A DNA stretch of 64,000 nt from UMGS1889 sp964540575 (GTDB taxonomy: Bacteria; Bacillota; Clostridia; Oscillospirales; Ruminococcaceae): NCBI GenBank assembly GCA_964540575.1, contig CAZINI010000012.1, positions 1 through 64,000 of the forward strand, given 5' to 3'. The notes below the pieces were generated by a model, which worked only from the letters and a program-made list of their open reading frames with translations, searched no databases and had not been told where the DNA came from. The translations under genes and the position numbers were made by a program. This document shows positions 16,939 through 25,722 of the stretch, in pieces; within the stretch, counting starts at the first letter, position 1, and the number at the start of each line of letters is the position of its first letter.

Positions 16939-17571
16939 CTATTCCCCCGATGATTCCTTTGCCTTGTTCTTCTGATGCTTGATGACCTTAAGTCGGGAGA
17001 ATTCCTCCCTTTCCTTTTCCTCAAGGCTGTTGGAGATATACCAGACCGTCAGCTCAAACTTGGGAATAACTATGTTTTTAAGAGCGTTCGCCCTTGTTTG
17101 AGTTTTCTTGATAGCGACGGCAAGACGGTAAACTCCGTTCTCAACCTCAGCCAACACAGCGGTCATCTGCTTTACCTTTTCAAAACAAATGTAAGCATAA
17201 TCCAACCTGGAATTGGTCACCGCAAAGCCGTAATCCAGCGTAGGTGTTCTTTCCTTGATGGTCACCTGCGGAAGCTCACAGCCCATAACGCTTCTGTAGG
17301 TAACTGTAACTGAATCGTCCACAGGCATTGAATGAGCGATATTTTCGATAACGCCCATGGTAATGTTTGCCTCCTGAAGTGCCGCATATGCCTTGATATA
17401 GGTTTCCTCAATAGAGCCTCTTATGGTCTTGACGGTGCCAACCATTGTCATCAGCTCACGGATAAGAATGTTACGCTTTCTGTCCAGAAGCTCATATCCC
17501 AGACGGGCAAGACGCAGGGATTTTTTCGTATTAATAAGGTTTCCTTTGGTGGGAAAAACCTGTTCAGCCAA
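16939..17571 (-). CDS. ntpD: V-type ATP synthase subunit D
   Basis: The central-stalk coiled-coil rotor subunit that couples the A3B3 hexamer to the membrane ring. The 210-residue length fits. Signatures are FPTKGNLINTKKSLRLARLG at the N-terminus, a long N-terminal helix, a central VEETYIKAYAALQEANI-type region, and a C-terminal helix ending in KVIKHQKNKAKES. The start is a TTG with AAGGGTG seven bases upstream, 18 bases after the subunit B stop. It is the last gene of the operon and is followed by a terminator. Confidence 0.93.
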   Translation of the reverse strand: MAEQVFPTKGNLINTKKSLRLARLGYELLDRKRNILIRELMTMVGTVKTIRGSIEETYIKAYAALQEANITMGVIENIAHSMPVDDSVTVTYRSVMGCELPQVTIKERTPTLDYGFAVTNSRLDYAYICFEKVKQMTAVLAEVENGVYRLAVAIKKTQTRANALKNIVIPKFELTVWYISNSLEEKEREEFSRLKVIKHQKNKAKESSGE

Positions 17572-17589
17572 TTGCTTTCACCCTTTCGG

Positions 17590-18984
17590 TCACACAAATC
17601 TTTCAGCATTCTTCGGGTGATATTTTTCCTCCAGAAGCTTTTCGTCAACACGGTCAAGCTCCGATTTCGGCAGCAGAGAAAGCAGATCCCAGCCCAGATC
17701 GAGAGTTTCATCGATTGAGCGGTTTTCATCAAATCTCTGCGTTACAAAATATTTCTCGAACATAACACCGAAGTGCATATACGCCTTGTCAATATCCGAA
17801 AGCTCGTCCTCACCGATAACCGATGCCAGCGAACGTGCGTCCTGAACTCTTGCATAGCAGGCAAAAAGCTGGTTTGCACAGGCGGAATGGTCGGCTCTTG
17901 TATAGCCCTCACCGATACCGTCCTTCATAAGACGGGAAAGTGACGGCAGCACCGAAACGGGAGGATAAACACCCGTCTGGTCAAGCCCTCTGTCGAGAAC
18001 TATCTGTCCCTCGGTAATATATCCCGTAAGGTCGGGAACGGGGTGAGTAATATCGTCATTGGGCATAGTCAGGATAGGTATCTGAGTAACAGAACCCGAT
18101 GAACCGTTTACAACGCCCGCTCTCTCGTAAAGGGAAGCCAAGTCGGAATAAAGGTATCCGGGATAGCCCTTTCTTGCGGGAATTTCGCCCTTTGAGGAGG
18201 AGAACTCACGAAGTGCCTCGGCGTAGGAGGTCATATCCGTCATAATTACGAGAATGTGCATATTTTTCTCATATGCCAGATATTCAGCCGCTGTCAGGGC
18301 ACATCTCGGCGTAAGGATACGCTCGATGATGGGGTCGTTCGACAGATTGAGGAACATTGCAACTCTCTGCAGAACGCCGCTTTCCTCAAAGCTTCTTCTG
18401 AAATAATCGGCAACGTCGTTCTTAACACCCATTGCGGCGAAAATAACGGCGAAATCGCTGCCGCTTTCCTCGGCTATCTGTGCCTGACGAACTATCTGAA
18501 CAGCCAGCTTGTTATGGGACATACCCGAGCCCGAAAAGATAGGCAGCTTCTGTCCTCTGATAAGTGTTGTCAGGGCATCGATAGTGGAAATTCCCGTGTT
18601 AATGTAGTTTCTCGGATAGGTTCTTGCAACGGGGTTCAGCGGTTCGCCGTTTATATCGGCAGACTTTTCGGCGAAAATATCGCCCAGCCCGTCAATAGGC
18701 TTGCCTGCACCGTTGAAAACTCGTCCGAGAATTTCCTCGGAAAGGGGCATTTCCATCGGTCTGCCCGTAAATCTTGTTTTTGTATTGGTAAGGGACAGTC
18801 CTCTTGTTCCCTCGAAAACCTGCAAAATTGCCTTGTCCTCGGAGATCTCAACTATTCGTCCAAGGCGTGTCGTGCCGTCGTTTAAACGTATCTCCGCAAC
18901 CTCATCATAGGAAGCGTTTTCCACGTGCTCCAAAGCAACCAGAGGACCGTTTATTTCCTTAAGTCCAACGTACTGTAAGCTCAT
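17590..18984 (-). CDS. ntpB: V-type ATP synthase subunit B
   Basis: The non-catalytic nucleotide-binding subunit of the V1 head (464 residues, the usual size). It contains SLQYVGLKEINGPLVALEHV at the start, PIFSGSGMSHNKLAVQIVRQ (the degenerate P-loop region), FAAMGVKNDVADYF, ILVIMTDMTSYAEALRE and GYPGYLYSDLASLYERAGVV. The ATG at 18984 was chosen because it begins the conserved MSLQYVGL and lies after AAGGAAG; the longer frame would overlap subunit A. The gap to subunit A is only 13 bp. Confidence 0.96.
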   Translation of the reverse strand: MSLQYVGLKEINGPLVALEHVENASYDEVAEIRLNDGTTRLGRIVEISEDKAILQVFEGTRGLSLTNTKTRFTGRPMEMPLSEEILGRVFNGAGKPIDGLGDIFAEKSADINGEPLNPVARTYPRNYINTGISTIDALTTLIRGQKLPIFSGSGMSHNKLAVQIVRQAQIAEESGSDFAVIFAAMGVKNDVADYFRRSFEESGVLQRVAMFLNLSNDPIIERILTPRCALTAAEYLAYEKNMHILVIMTDMTSYAEALREFSSSKGEIPARKGYPGYLYSDLASLYERAGVVNGSSGSVTQIPILTMPNDDITHPVPDLTGYITEGQIVLDRGLDQTGVYPPVSVLPSLSRLMKDGIGEGYTRADHSACANQLFACYARVQDARSLASVIGEDELSDIDKAYMHFGVMFEKYFVTQRFDENRSIDETLDLGWDLLSLLPKSELDRVDEKLLEEKYHPKNAERFV

Positions 18985-18997
18985 TTTACTCTTCCTT

Positions 18998-20758
18998 TCA
19001 GCGGTTATTTTTGGTGATAACAGCACTTATTCCCTCTTCGATCTCGGCATTCAGCAGTCTGAACATATCAAGCCTGTCATTTGGAATATCGTACTTTATC
19101 TTGATGACCTTCTCAAACAGTCCCGTTTCAAGGAGAGCAGCCGTCGATATGCCCGATACGACCGCCTTTTTGCACCATTTATACAGATTGAGGATAGCAC
19201 CCATCATCATAAACTGCTTTTCAAGGGGAACGTAGGTATCATCCTTATGATAAGCGTTCTGCTGCAAAAATCCGACTCTGACCACTCTTGCTATTTCGAT
19301 AACAAGCTTCTGATCGTCGGGCAGAACGTCCGAACCGATAAGCTTAACTATCTCCATCAGCTTGTTTTCCTCAATGAGTATGTTGGATATTTCCTGACGG
19401 TATTCAAGGAATTTTTCGTCAACATTCTCACGATAGAAATCGGAAAGGTCTTCCAGATATTCCGAGTAGGACGATGTCCAGTTGATAGCGGGATAATGTC
19501 TTGCATATGCAAGTGCCTTGTCAAGAGTCCAGAAGCAACGGACAAAACGCTTTGTGTTCTGAGTAACAGGCTCGGAAAAGTCTGAACCCTGCGGCGAAAC
19601 CGCACCGATGATAGTTACCGAACCCTCGCTGCCGTTCAGCGTTTCGGCATAGCCCGCACGCTCGTAGAACTCGGAAATTCGTGACGGCAGATATGCGGGG
19701 AAGCCTTCCTCGGCGGGCATTTCCTCAAGACGTCCGCTTATTTCACGGAGAGCCTCAGCCCAACGTGAAGTGGAATCCGCCATTATTGCAATGTGATAAC
19801 CCATATCACGGTAATATTCCGCCAGCGTGATACCCGTGTAGATAGACGCTTCACGGGCGGCAACGGGCATATTTGAGGTGTTGGCGATAAGCAGCGTTCT
19901 GTCGGTCAGGGGCTTTCCCGATTTCGGGTCCACCAGTCCCGAGAATTCCTCCAGAACCTGAGTCATTTCGTTTCCACGCTCACCGCAGCCAATGTACACG
20001 ATAATATCGGCATCGCACCATTTTGCCAGCTGATGCTGTGTCATAGTTTTTCCCGTTCCGAAGCCGCCGGGGATAGCCGCCGTGCCGCCCTTTGCGATAG
20101 GCAGCACCGTGTCGATAACACGCTGTCCCGTAATAAGCGGACGGTTGATGGGCAGACGATTTTTAATGGGACGGGGTTCTCTGATAGGCCATTTCTGACA
20201 AAGGGTCAGAGTGACCGTTTCGCCCTTTTCGTTTTTCAGCTTGACTATCTCATCGTCTATCTTATGCTCGCCGTTTTCGGCTGTCCAGATGACCTCACCG
20301 TTCACACGGGGCGGTATCATACAGCGATGCTCGATAATGGACGTTTCGGGACATACTGCGTAAATATCTCCGCCGCTCACACTGTCGCCCACGGAAACCT
20401 TTACCGTAACATCAAAGACCCGCTCCGTATCCAGAGTAGGAACATTCAGACCTTCTGCGATAAATGCACCACTAATATCGTATATTTTACGAAGCGGCCG
20501 CTCGATACCATCGAAAATATTGGAGATGATACCGGGACCCAGCGTCGCCGACATAGGTGCCCCGGTGGTATAAACAGGCTCGCCGGGCTTTAGTCCCGTA
20601 GTCACCTCGTAAACCTGAATGGTAGTTTCTTTATCGGTAATGCCGATAACCTCGCCGATAAGGCGTTTGTTTCCGACATAAACCATTTCAAGCATTGAAA
20701 AATCCGTGGTGTTTCTGACCTTAACAACAGGTCCGTTGACCGAATAAATGCTGTTCAA
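18998..20758 (-). CDS. ntpA: V-type ATP synthase catalytic subunit A
   Basis: The catalytic ATPase subunit of V1 (586 residues). Visible motifs are SIYSVNGPVVKVRN at the N-terminus, Walker A PGGFGTGKTMTQH (about residue 232), IVYIGCGERGNEM with the catalytic Glu region, IMADSTSRWAEALRE (Walker B neighbourhood) and EEMPAEEGFPAYLPSRI. The V-type-specific non-homologous insert is present (residues about 115-190). The start is TTG with GGAGG seven bases upstream. An unusually long 129-bp gap separates it from subunit E upstream. Confidence 0.96.
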   Translation of the reverse strand: MNSIYSVNGPVVKVRNTTDFSMLEMVYVGNKRLIGEVIGITDKETTIQVYEVTTGLKPGEPVYTTGAPMSATLGPGIISNIFDGIERPLRKIYDISGAFIAEGLNVPTLDTERVFDVTVKVSVGDSVSGGDIYAVCPETSIIEHRCMIPPRVNGEVIWTAENGEHKIDDEIVKLKNEKGETVTLTLCQKWPIREPRPIKNRLPINRPLITGQRVIDTVLPIAKGGTAAIPGGFGTGKTMTQHQLAKWCDADIIVYIGCGERGNEMTQVLEEFSGLVDPKSGKPLTDRTLLIANTSNMPVAAREASIYTGITLAEYYRDMGYHIAIMADSTSRWAEALREISGRLEEMPAEEGFPAYLPSRISEFYERAGYAETLNGSEGSVTIIGAVSPQGSDFSEPVTQNTKRFVRCFWTLDKALAYARHYPAINWTSSYSEYLEDLSDFYRENVDEKFLEYRQEISNILIEENKLMEIVKLIGSDVLPDDQKLVIEIARVVRVGFLQQNAYHKDDTYVPLEKQFMMMGAILNLYKWCKKAVVSGISTAALLETGLFEKVIKIKYDIPNDRLDMFRLLNAEIEEGISAVITKNNR

Positions 20759-20887
20759 TGCTTTCCCTCCGTTCTCAAATTATAAGTGTTAGGGAAATAC
20801 TGATTTTATCGCCATTCTTATTTGTGTGACGTATTCAGGTGTATCTCCCTCGCCTTCGGCGTGGAAAATACATTTATCAGTGTTTCC
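20759..20887 (-). other. Structured gap between subunits E and A
   Basis: The other junctions of this operon are short (31 bp or less) or overlapping wherever the start is clear, except the 42-47-bp junctions around subunits F/K and I/C, so this 129-nt gap stands out. On the minus strand a GGAAACACTGAT-like arm near the 5' end can pair, with one mismatch, with ATCAGTATTTCC near the 3' end, enclosing a small CGCC-GAA-GGCG hairpin. It may be an intercistronic processing or stability element that sets expression of the 3' genes A-B-D. This is inference only. Confidence 0.35.
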
Positions 20888-21469
20888 TCAGGCAAATGAA
20901 TTTCTGCCTGCGAACTCTTTTCTCTGCTCTTCGAGAGCGGAGTCAAAGGTCCTGTCGGAAATAGTGCCGTTTTTCCTGCTGTACACGGAAAGTCCGCCCA
21001 GATGAATATGCTCGTCCGTTTTGAACTCCGCATCGGGATAATCCTTTTTCAGCAGCTCGGACAGCTTTTCGTCCTCCTCGCCGATATAGACAATATCTCC
21101 CACAGCGGGGGCAGCCTCCGCCAGCAGCTTTTTCATATAAACTGCATAATCAGCGGACGTTCTGTACTGCACAAGACGCTTTGAAACGGCGTCAAAGACC
21201 TGTCCCGTCAGCTCTTCTCTGCGGCGAAGCACCTCTTTTTTGGCTTCAAGCTCCAGCCGTGAAGCCTCTCTGAGATATTTCCCGCTGACCTTTTTTATGT
21301 TCTCCGCATAATATTTATCGGCGGTTTCGGCAGACCTTGCGTTTGCCTCCTCAATAATAGTGCGGCTTTTCTTTTCGGCTTCTCTGATAATCTCGTTCAC
21401 CTGATGGTCTATCTCGGTATTGACAGCCAGAGAAAACCGTTGAAGCTTTTCGTTATTTATCTCTTCCAT
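20888..21469 (-). CDS. ntpE: V-type ATP synthase subunit E
   Basis: Peripheral-stalk (stator) subunit of 193 residues. The N-terminal two thirds is one long charged helix (EIDHQVNEIIREAEKKSR, then KKEVLRRREEL about residue 80) that pairs with the G/H subunit. A C-terminal globular domain containing HIHLGGLSVYSRKNGTISD and NSFADRTFD-like sequence docks on the head. It follows subunit F by 11 bp. Confidence 0.9.
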   Translation of the reverse strand: MEEINNEKLQRFSLAVNTEIDHQVNEIIREAEKKSRTIIEEANARSAETADKYYAENIKKVSGKYLREASRLELEAKKEVLRRREELTGQVFDAVSKRLVQYRTSADYAVYMKKLLAEAAPAVGDIVYIGEEDEKLSELLKKDYPDAEFKTDEHIHLGGLSVYSRKNGTISDRTFDSALEEQRKEFAGRNSFA

Positions 21470-21480
21470 ACAAACCTCCG

Positions 21481-21789
21481 TTACAGCTTCAGACCGATAG
21501 CGTCCTCAACATATCCCGATATTGTGCTTGAAATATCGGAGGTTGCATGTCGGTCGGGTATTTCGACAATAAGCGGACTTTTCATATTCAGCTTCATATC
21601 GAAAACCGTTTCCCTGCACAGCCTGACAAGCTTTTCGGTCATAAGTATAACGGCAACATCCTTATCGGCAGCCGCAGCGGCAAGAGCCTCCTTGACTTCC
21701 TTTTCTTCGTGAACAACGACTCCCCGGATACCTGCGAGCCGCATCCCCATCTCCGTATCTGCGTTATCGCTTATAAGGAAAAACTGCAT
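21481..21789 (-). CDS. ntpF: V-type ATP synthase subunit F
   Basis: The small central-stalk subunit of 102 residues with a Rossmann-like fold. It has the hallmark opening FFLISDNADTEMGMRLAGIRG, a middle VAVILMTEKLVRLC segment and a C-terminal GYVEDAIGLKL helix. The ATG at 21789 has GGAGGTGG seven bases before it; the longer frame adds a non-conserved N-terminus. It lies between the membrane-ring subunit K and stator subunit E. Confidence 0.9.
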   Translation of the reverse strand: MQFFLISDNADTEMGMRLAGIRGVVVHEEKEVKEALAAAAADKDVAVILMTEKLVRLCRETVFDMKLNMKSPLIVEIPDRHATSDISSTISGYVEDAIGLKL

Positions 21790-21836
21790 CAAACCACCTC
21801 CGTTTCGGAAATTTCGCAAATCAGAATTTGAACAAA

Positions 21837-22265
21837 TCAGAATTTGTTTATGATAAGGAATGCAATAAGGAAGCCGTAGAGGGCAACACCTTCGCCGAGA
21901 GCAACGAAGATCAGAGCCTTGGAGAATACCTTAGGATCCTCGGAAACAGCTCCGATAGCAGCAGGAGCAGCAGCGGAAACGGCAATACCGCATCCGATAG
22001 AACCAAGACCAACAGCCAGAGCAGCAGCAAGGTAAGCAAAGGATTCAGCGTTGCTGACAACATTGGAAACAGCCTCAGCAGTTTCGGCAGATACAAGATT
22101 TCCCACAGGAAGAGCAACAGCCATCAGCAGAACAGCGAAGAATGTGCAGATATTTCCAATAAGAGCGTGCTTAGCCTTTTGACCCGTGCCGTGTCTGCGG
22201 ATAATTCCCGCAACGGGAACGGAAAGAAGGATTACTATCAGAAGCGGCAGAAGAAAAATGTACAT
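21837..22265 (-). CDS. ntpK: V-type ATP synthase subunit K (proteolipid ring)
   Basis: The ion-binding c-ring subunit (142 residues). Four hydrophobic helices are visible: residues 1-22, 32-55, 70-95 and 115-140. The last hairpin is canonical, with GLGSIGCGIAVSAAAPAAIG, then SEDPKVFSKALIFVALGEGVALYG carrying the conserved ion-binding Glu. The first hairpin is diverged and lacks a carboxylate in the equivalent place. The site reads GEGVALYG, not the ETQ seen in well-studied Na+-binding rings, which hints at H+ coupling but does not prove it. The ATG at 22265 has GGAGG eight bases upstream. Confidence 0.9.
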   Translation of the reverse strand: MYIFLLPLLIVILLSVPVAGIIRRHGTGQKAKHALIGNICTFFAVLLMAVALPVGNLVSAETAEAVSNVVSNAESFAYLAAALAVGLGSIGCGIAVSAAAPAAIGAVSEDPKVFSKALIFVALGEGVALYGFLIAFLIINKF

Positions 22266-22295
22266 AACAATGACCTCCAAATGTTTTAATGAAAT

Positions 22296-24236
22296 TTATT
22301 CAATCTTTTCGTCATACTTGACCTTAACGGGCTCAAAGGGCTTACCGTCGCCGTCATAGAAGCGTGAGAATATCTCGTAGAACTCAAGCCTGAGCACCTG
22401 AATACCTACCAGCATACCCTCAAGGCACATAACGAAAATATTTCCGAGAATAACCACAAGCAGCGAAGCACCGCCGTTTGCACCCTCAGCAAGAGCCATT
22501 ACCACAGCCATCATACCTGCATGTGAAAGCACGAAGCCGCCGACTCTTACGAATGAGATGGTGTTTGTTGCATATCCCAAAAGGAACTCGAAGCACTCAA
22601 AGAAGTTTGAAGCGATAAAGTCGCCTACTCCGCCGTGTATCTCAAACTTTTTGCCCTTAAGCAGACCGCCCAGCGGTTCACGGAAGAACATTATGATAAG
22701 CGGAACAACTATCAGACCGATAATATAAGCGGGAGTGAACAGTGAAACGCCCGTTATTATCATATAAACAAGAGCAAAAAGTATCGCACCGAAGAAAATA
22801 AGTCCCGCAAGACCGTTGTTTGAGAACAACGCCCGCTCGTAATTCTTCTGTTTGAAGCCCGTAATGACGTTGAACAGTATGGAGATGACTATCAGTGCAA
22901 CGCCGATAGCGATCGCTCCGTACAGGATAGTTTCCGTGTTTTCCAGAATTTCAAGCGGCTTATGCTGCAATCCAATTGCGTGATACAGCGGGTCAAGAAG
23001 ATTTTCATATCCGAACACACTTCCGTAAACCAGACCGAACAATGCACTTGAAACGCCCAGCCTTGTCATAATATGACCAAGCTTTGCACCCTTCAGCTTC
23101 CACCAAAGGAAACCGAGAATTGCAACCACAATTCCCTGCCCCAGATCGCCGAACATTATTCCGAAAAGCAGCGTATAGGACACGGCAACGAATGTGGTCG
23201 GATTGATACCGTCATAGGACGGCAGACCGTACATTTCAACGAACATAGAGAACGGTTCGCTGAACTTATTGTTTTTCAGCTTAACGGGAGGCTTTATCCT
23301 GCCGTCAATATCTGCGGGTTTCAGAACTACGGAAACTCCCAGCAGATCATCGAACATTGCCTTGAACCGTTCGGCATCGCTTTCGGGAACAAATCCCACA
23401 ATGTAGAATTTGCCGTTTACGATGGAAGCCTTGCTTCTCAGCTCGAAATTATCGTGTTCCGCTTTAAGAATGGTGAAATAGCGGTCAAGCCTGTGACGCT
23501 CTGCTGAAATTATCTGCTCCTTTTCCGCACGGCAGCTTTCCATACATTCCTTTGCATCGGCAAGAGAAGTTTTGATAAGCTCGGTAGCGTCATCGGCATT
23601 TCCCGAGAGGAATTCGGGGAGCCGTACCTTTTCAAAATAGAGCGATTCCAGAATATCGTCCATTTCGGCGGCAAAGCTGTCGGGAGCAAACGCCGCTCCC
23701 CAGTAATAGTCACCATCGTGGTCATAGTCGATGAACATAAAGGTCTTATCATCGTAATAAGGCAGCTTCTGATAGCTCTCCGACGGCATTTTTCCAAATC
23801 GTACGGTTATATGCTCACAGGAGTTTATCTTCTCAATATCTACATTCAGACCCTTTAAATGATTTAACTGAATAAGAGCACTTTCTCCTTCGGACACCTC
23901 CTCGGAAGCCTTTCTCATTCGGTCGGAAGCGTCCGCCAGCTTTTCCGATAAGCCGTGGATATACGTTGTCATAGCGAAAACGCTGTCCTCTGTGTAATCG
24001 CTGCCTTCCTCGGTAACAAGCTCTATACCGTTTGCCGCCGCCAGCTCGGTAAGCTGTTTCAGCGGGAGAAGATAGGGGTTGTCCTCACGCAAGGAGGAAA
24101 AGCCCTGACCTGAGCCTGCGATCTTTCCTGCGGATTCTATATGAAAGCATCCGCTGTCGCTGCATCGTATCAACACGGCATCAAGGTCCTTGACAAGCCC
24201 TGCTATGTTTACGAGCTGCATTTTTTCAATTGACAT
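22296..24236 (-). CDS. ntpI: V-type ATP synthase subunit I (a subunit)
   Basis: The membrane stator subunit that forms the ion half-channels against the K ring (646 residues). The N-terminal 330 residues are cytoplasmic and coiled (MSIEKMQLVNIAGLVKDLD at the start). The C-terminal half has about seven or eight membrane helices starting at YTLLFGIMFGDLGQGI, including FECFEFLLGYATNTISFVRVG with the essential Arg near residue 560. The ATG at 24236 follows AAGGGGTG; a GTG nine bases upstream is an alternative. It lies 30 bp upstream of subunit K. Confidence 0.94.
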   Translation of the reverse strand: MSIEKMQLVNIAGLVKDLDAVLIRCSDSGCFHIESAGKIAGSGQGFSSLREDNPYLLPLKQLTELAAANGIELVTEEGSDYTEDSVFAMTTYIHGLSEKLADASDRMRKASEEVSEGESALIQLNHLKGLNVDIEKINSCEHITVRFGKMPSESYQKLPYYDDKTFMFIDYDHDGDYYWGAAFAPDSFAAEMDDILESLYFEKVRLPEFLSGNADDATELIKTSLADAKECMESCRAEKEQIISAERHRLDRYFTILKAEHDNFELRSKASIVNGKFYIVGFVPESDAERFKAMFDDLLGVSVVLKPADIDGRIKPPVKLKNNKFSEPFSMFVEMYGLPSYDGINPTTFVAVSYTLLFGIMFGDLGQGIVVAILGFLWWKLKGAKLGHIMTRLGVSSALFGLVYGSVFGYENLLDPLYHAIGLQHKPLEILENTETILYGAIAIGVALIVISILFNVITGFKQKNYERALFSNNGLAGLIFFGAILFALVYMIITGVSLFTPAYIIGLIVVPLIIMFFREPLGGLLKGKKFEIHGGVGDFIASNFFECFEFLLGYATNTISFVRVGGFVLSHAGMMAVVMALAEGANGGASLLVVILGNIFVMCLEGMLVGIQVLRLEFYEIFSRFYDGDGKPFEPVKVKYDEKIE

Positions 24237-24278
24237 TCCTGTCACCCCTTTATATAAAAAGTGTTGACTGATGCGTAT

Positions 24279-25325
24279 TTATATGACTATCAGCGACTCT
24301 ATTCGCTTCGGGTCTGCCTGATAGCGTATGCCCTCGATAATGCTTATGATATTGTTGACCTCTGTTTCCAGCAGATACATAAACGCATATAAACATGACG
24401 AGGTATCAACAGAACGGCACATTACCGCCTTTGCGTATCTGTAACGCATACGTCTGACACCCATTTCCAGATCGGTCACGTCTATGCCGTTTTCAGCCAT
24501 CTGCCTGCCGTAAACGGTCTTGGAGAAACGGCTGATAAAGCTGTCACCGTCGGGCGATGAGTACAATTCATACTGCTTTGCCTGAGATAGTCTTCCGTAA
24601 AACGGGAGCATATCCTTTTCTATCTCAGCTGCGGACATTCCGAAAAACTTTTTCATTCGATAGGAATTTATGATATTCATAAAATCTATCTGCACCTTTA
24701 TCTGCTTTTCTATCTCATCAGCAGAATTTTTGTCGGCAGTTTTTCTGATAGCCGCAAGCAGCCACTTGAAATAATATGTTCTGAGAGCCACCTCAATATC
24801 CGTAAACTTAGGCTTTACGCCCGCTGCGGGTATATGCGGCTTTAGGACAGCATAATAAGGCGTTGGCTTTAAGAATTCCAACAGCTCGCCATACTCTCTT
24901 ATCCTTGCAAGGGCAATATAGTCAAAGGAGGAATACTCATTCATATAGCTTGGCATTGTGGAGATATAATCATCTCCCGAGCCTGCATTTATATGCCGCA
25001 TAAGGCTGAGTATCTCTGTTATCTCAGACTCAACGATAACATAACGGTAAAACTCGCCGCCCTCCTCAAAAAGCTGCTCAAATTTGCACAGCCGCTTATA
25101 TTCCTCGAAACGGTTTCGCCTGATAAGCACTTCAAGCATACCTCGGTGAACGGTGTTCGTATCTATCTGAGCAAGAGTTTTTCCGTAATGAGTGCTTCGC
25201 TTAAGATACTCAGCAGCATCGGCAACATCGGAACAGCGAAGCAGCTCGTGATAGTTTTCGGAAGTCAGGCATTTTCCGTAGACAGCACGGATCTTCGCCT
25301 GAGTTGCATAGCCTTTTTTAGCCAT
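24279..25325 (-). CDS. ntpC: V-type ATP synthase subunit C
   Basis: The socket subunit linking central rotor D/F to the K ring (348 residues, the usual size, mostly helical). Signatures include the N-terminal YATQAKIRAVYGKCLTSENY, the triplicated helical bundle with AALRIREYGELLEFLK-like segments, and the C-terminal LYAFMYLLETEVNNIISIIE followed by GIRYQADPKRIESLIVI. It overlaps the coiled-coil G/H gene by 8 bp and lies 42 bp upstream of subunit I. Confidence 0.92.
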   Translation of the reverse strand: MAKKGYATQAKIRAVYGKCLTSENYHELLRCSDVADAAEYLKRSTHYGKTLAQIDTNTVHRGMLEVLIRRNRFEEYKRLCKFEQLFEEGGEFYRYVIVESEITEILSLMRHINAGSGDDYISTMPSYMNEYSSFDYIALARIREYGELLEFLKPTPYYAVLKPHIPAAGVKPKFTDIEVALRTYYFKWLLAAIRKTADKNSADEIEKQIKVQIDFMNIINSYRMKKFFGMSAAEIEKDMLPFYGRLSQAKQYELYSSPDGDSFISRFSKTVYGRQMAENGIDVTDLEMGVRRMRYRYAKAVMCRSVDTSSCLYAFMYLLETEVNNIISIIEGIRYQADPKRIESLIVI

Positions 25326-25641
25326 TTGAACCTCCGCCGATCACATTGCTGTAGATCTCGTTTTCCCAAGCCTCGTGATTTTTTTCAAAAACCTCGTTGA
25401 GCCTTGCGATCTCCTTATCTCTGCCGGCGGTTACGGCGGCAGCCTTTTCGTCAGCTTCTTTGCGTTCGTTATCCTCAATTGCTTTAAGCCGCTTGTCCGC
25501 TTCGGTAATACATTCGGAAACAATGCGTTCCTCCTCGGCTCTTGCGTCGGCGATTATCTGATTACGCTTCGCCTCGGCTTCGCTGAGTCTTCGCTTTGCC
25601 TCGGAGTCGATATTCAAAATACTGTTGATAACGTTATCCAT
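25318..25641 (-). CDS. V-type ATP synthase coiled-coil stator subunit (G/H)
   Basis: A 107-residue, almost wholly charged helical protein (Glu/Lys/Arg/Ala-rich, for example EAKRRLSEAEAKRNQIIADA). This is the usual form of the G/H peripheral-stalk partner of subunit E. The ATG at 25641 was chosen by GGAGG nine bases upstream; the longer frame adds an unrelated N-terminus. It is the first V-ATPase gene, 81 bp after the PFL-family gene, and overlaps subunit C by 8 bp. Confidence 0.85.
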   Translation of the reverse strand: MDNVINSILNIDSEAKRRLSEAEAKRNQIIADARAEEERIVSECITEADKRLKAIEDNERKEADEKAAAVTAGRDKEIARLNEVFEKNHEAWENEIYSNVIGGGSNG

Positions 25642-25722
25642 TAGCTTCGTCCTCCGGATATTAAATAAATGCTTAAGCCGCAGACAATTTGAAAAATCTT
25701 GCGGCAAAAGCGGTAAAATAGC

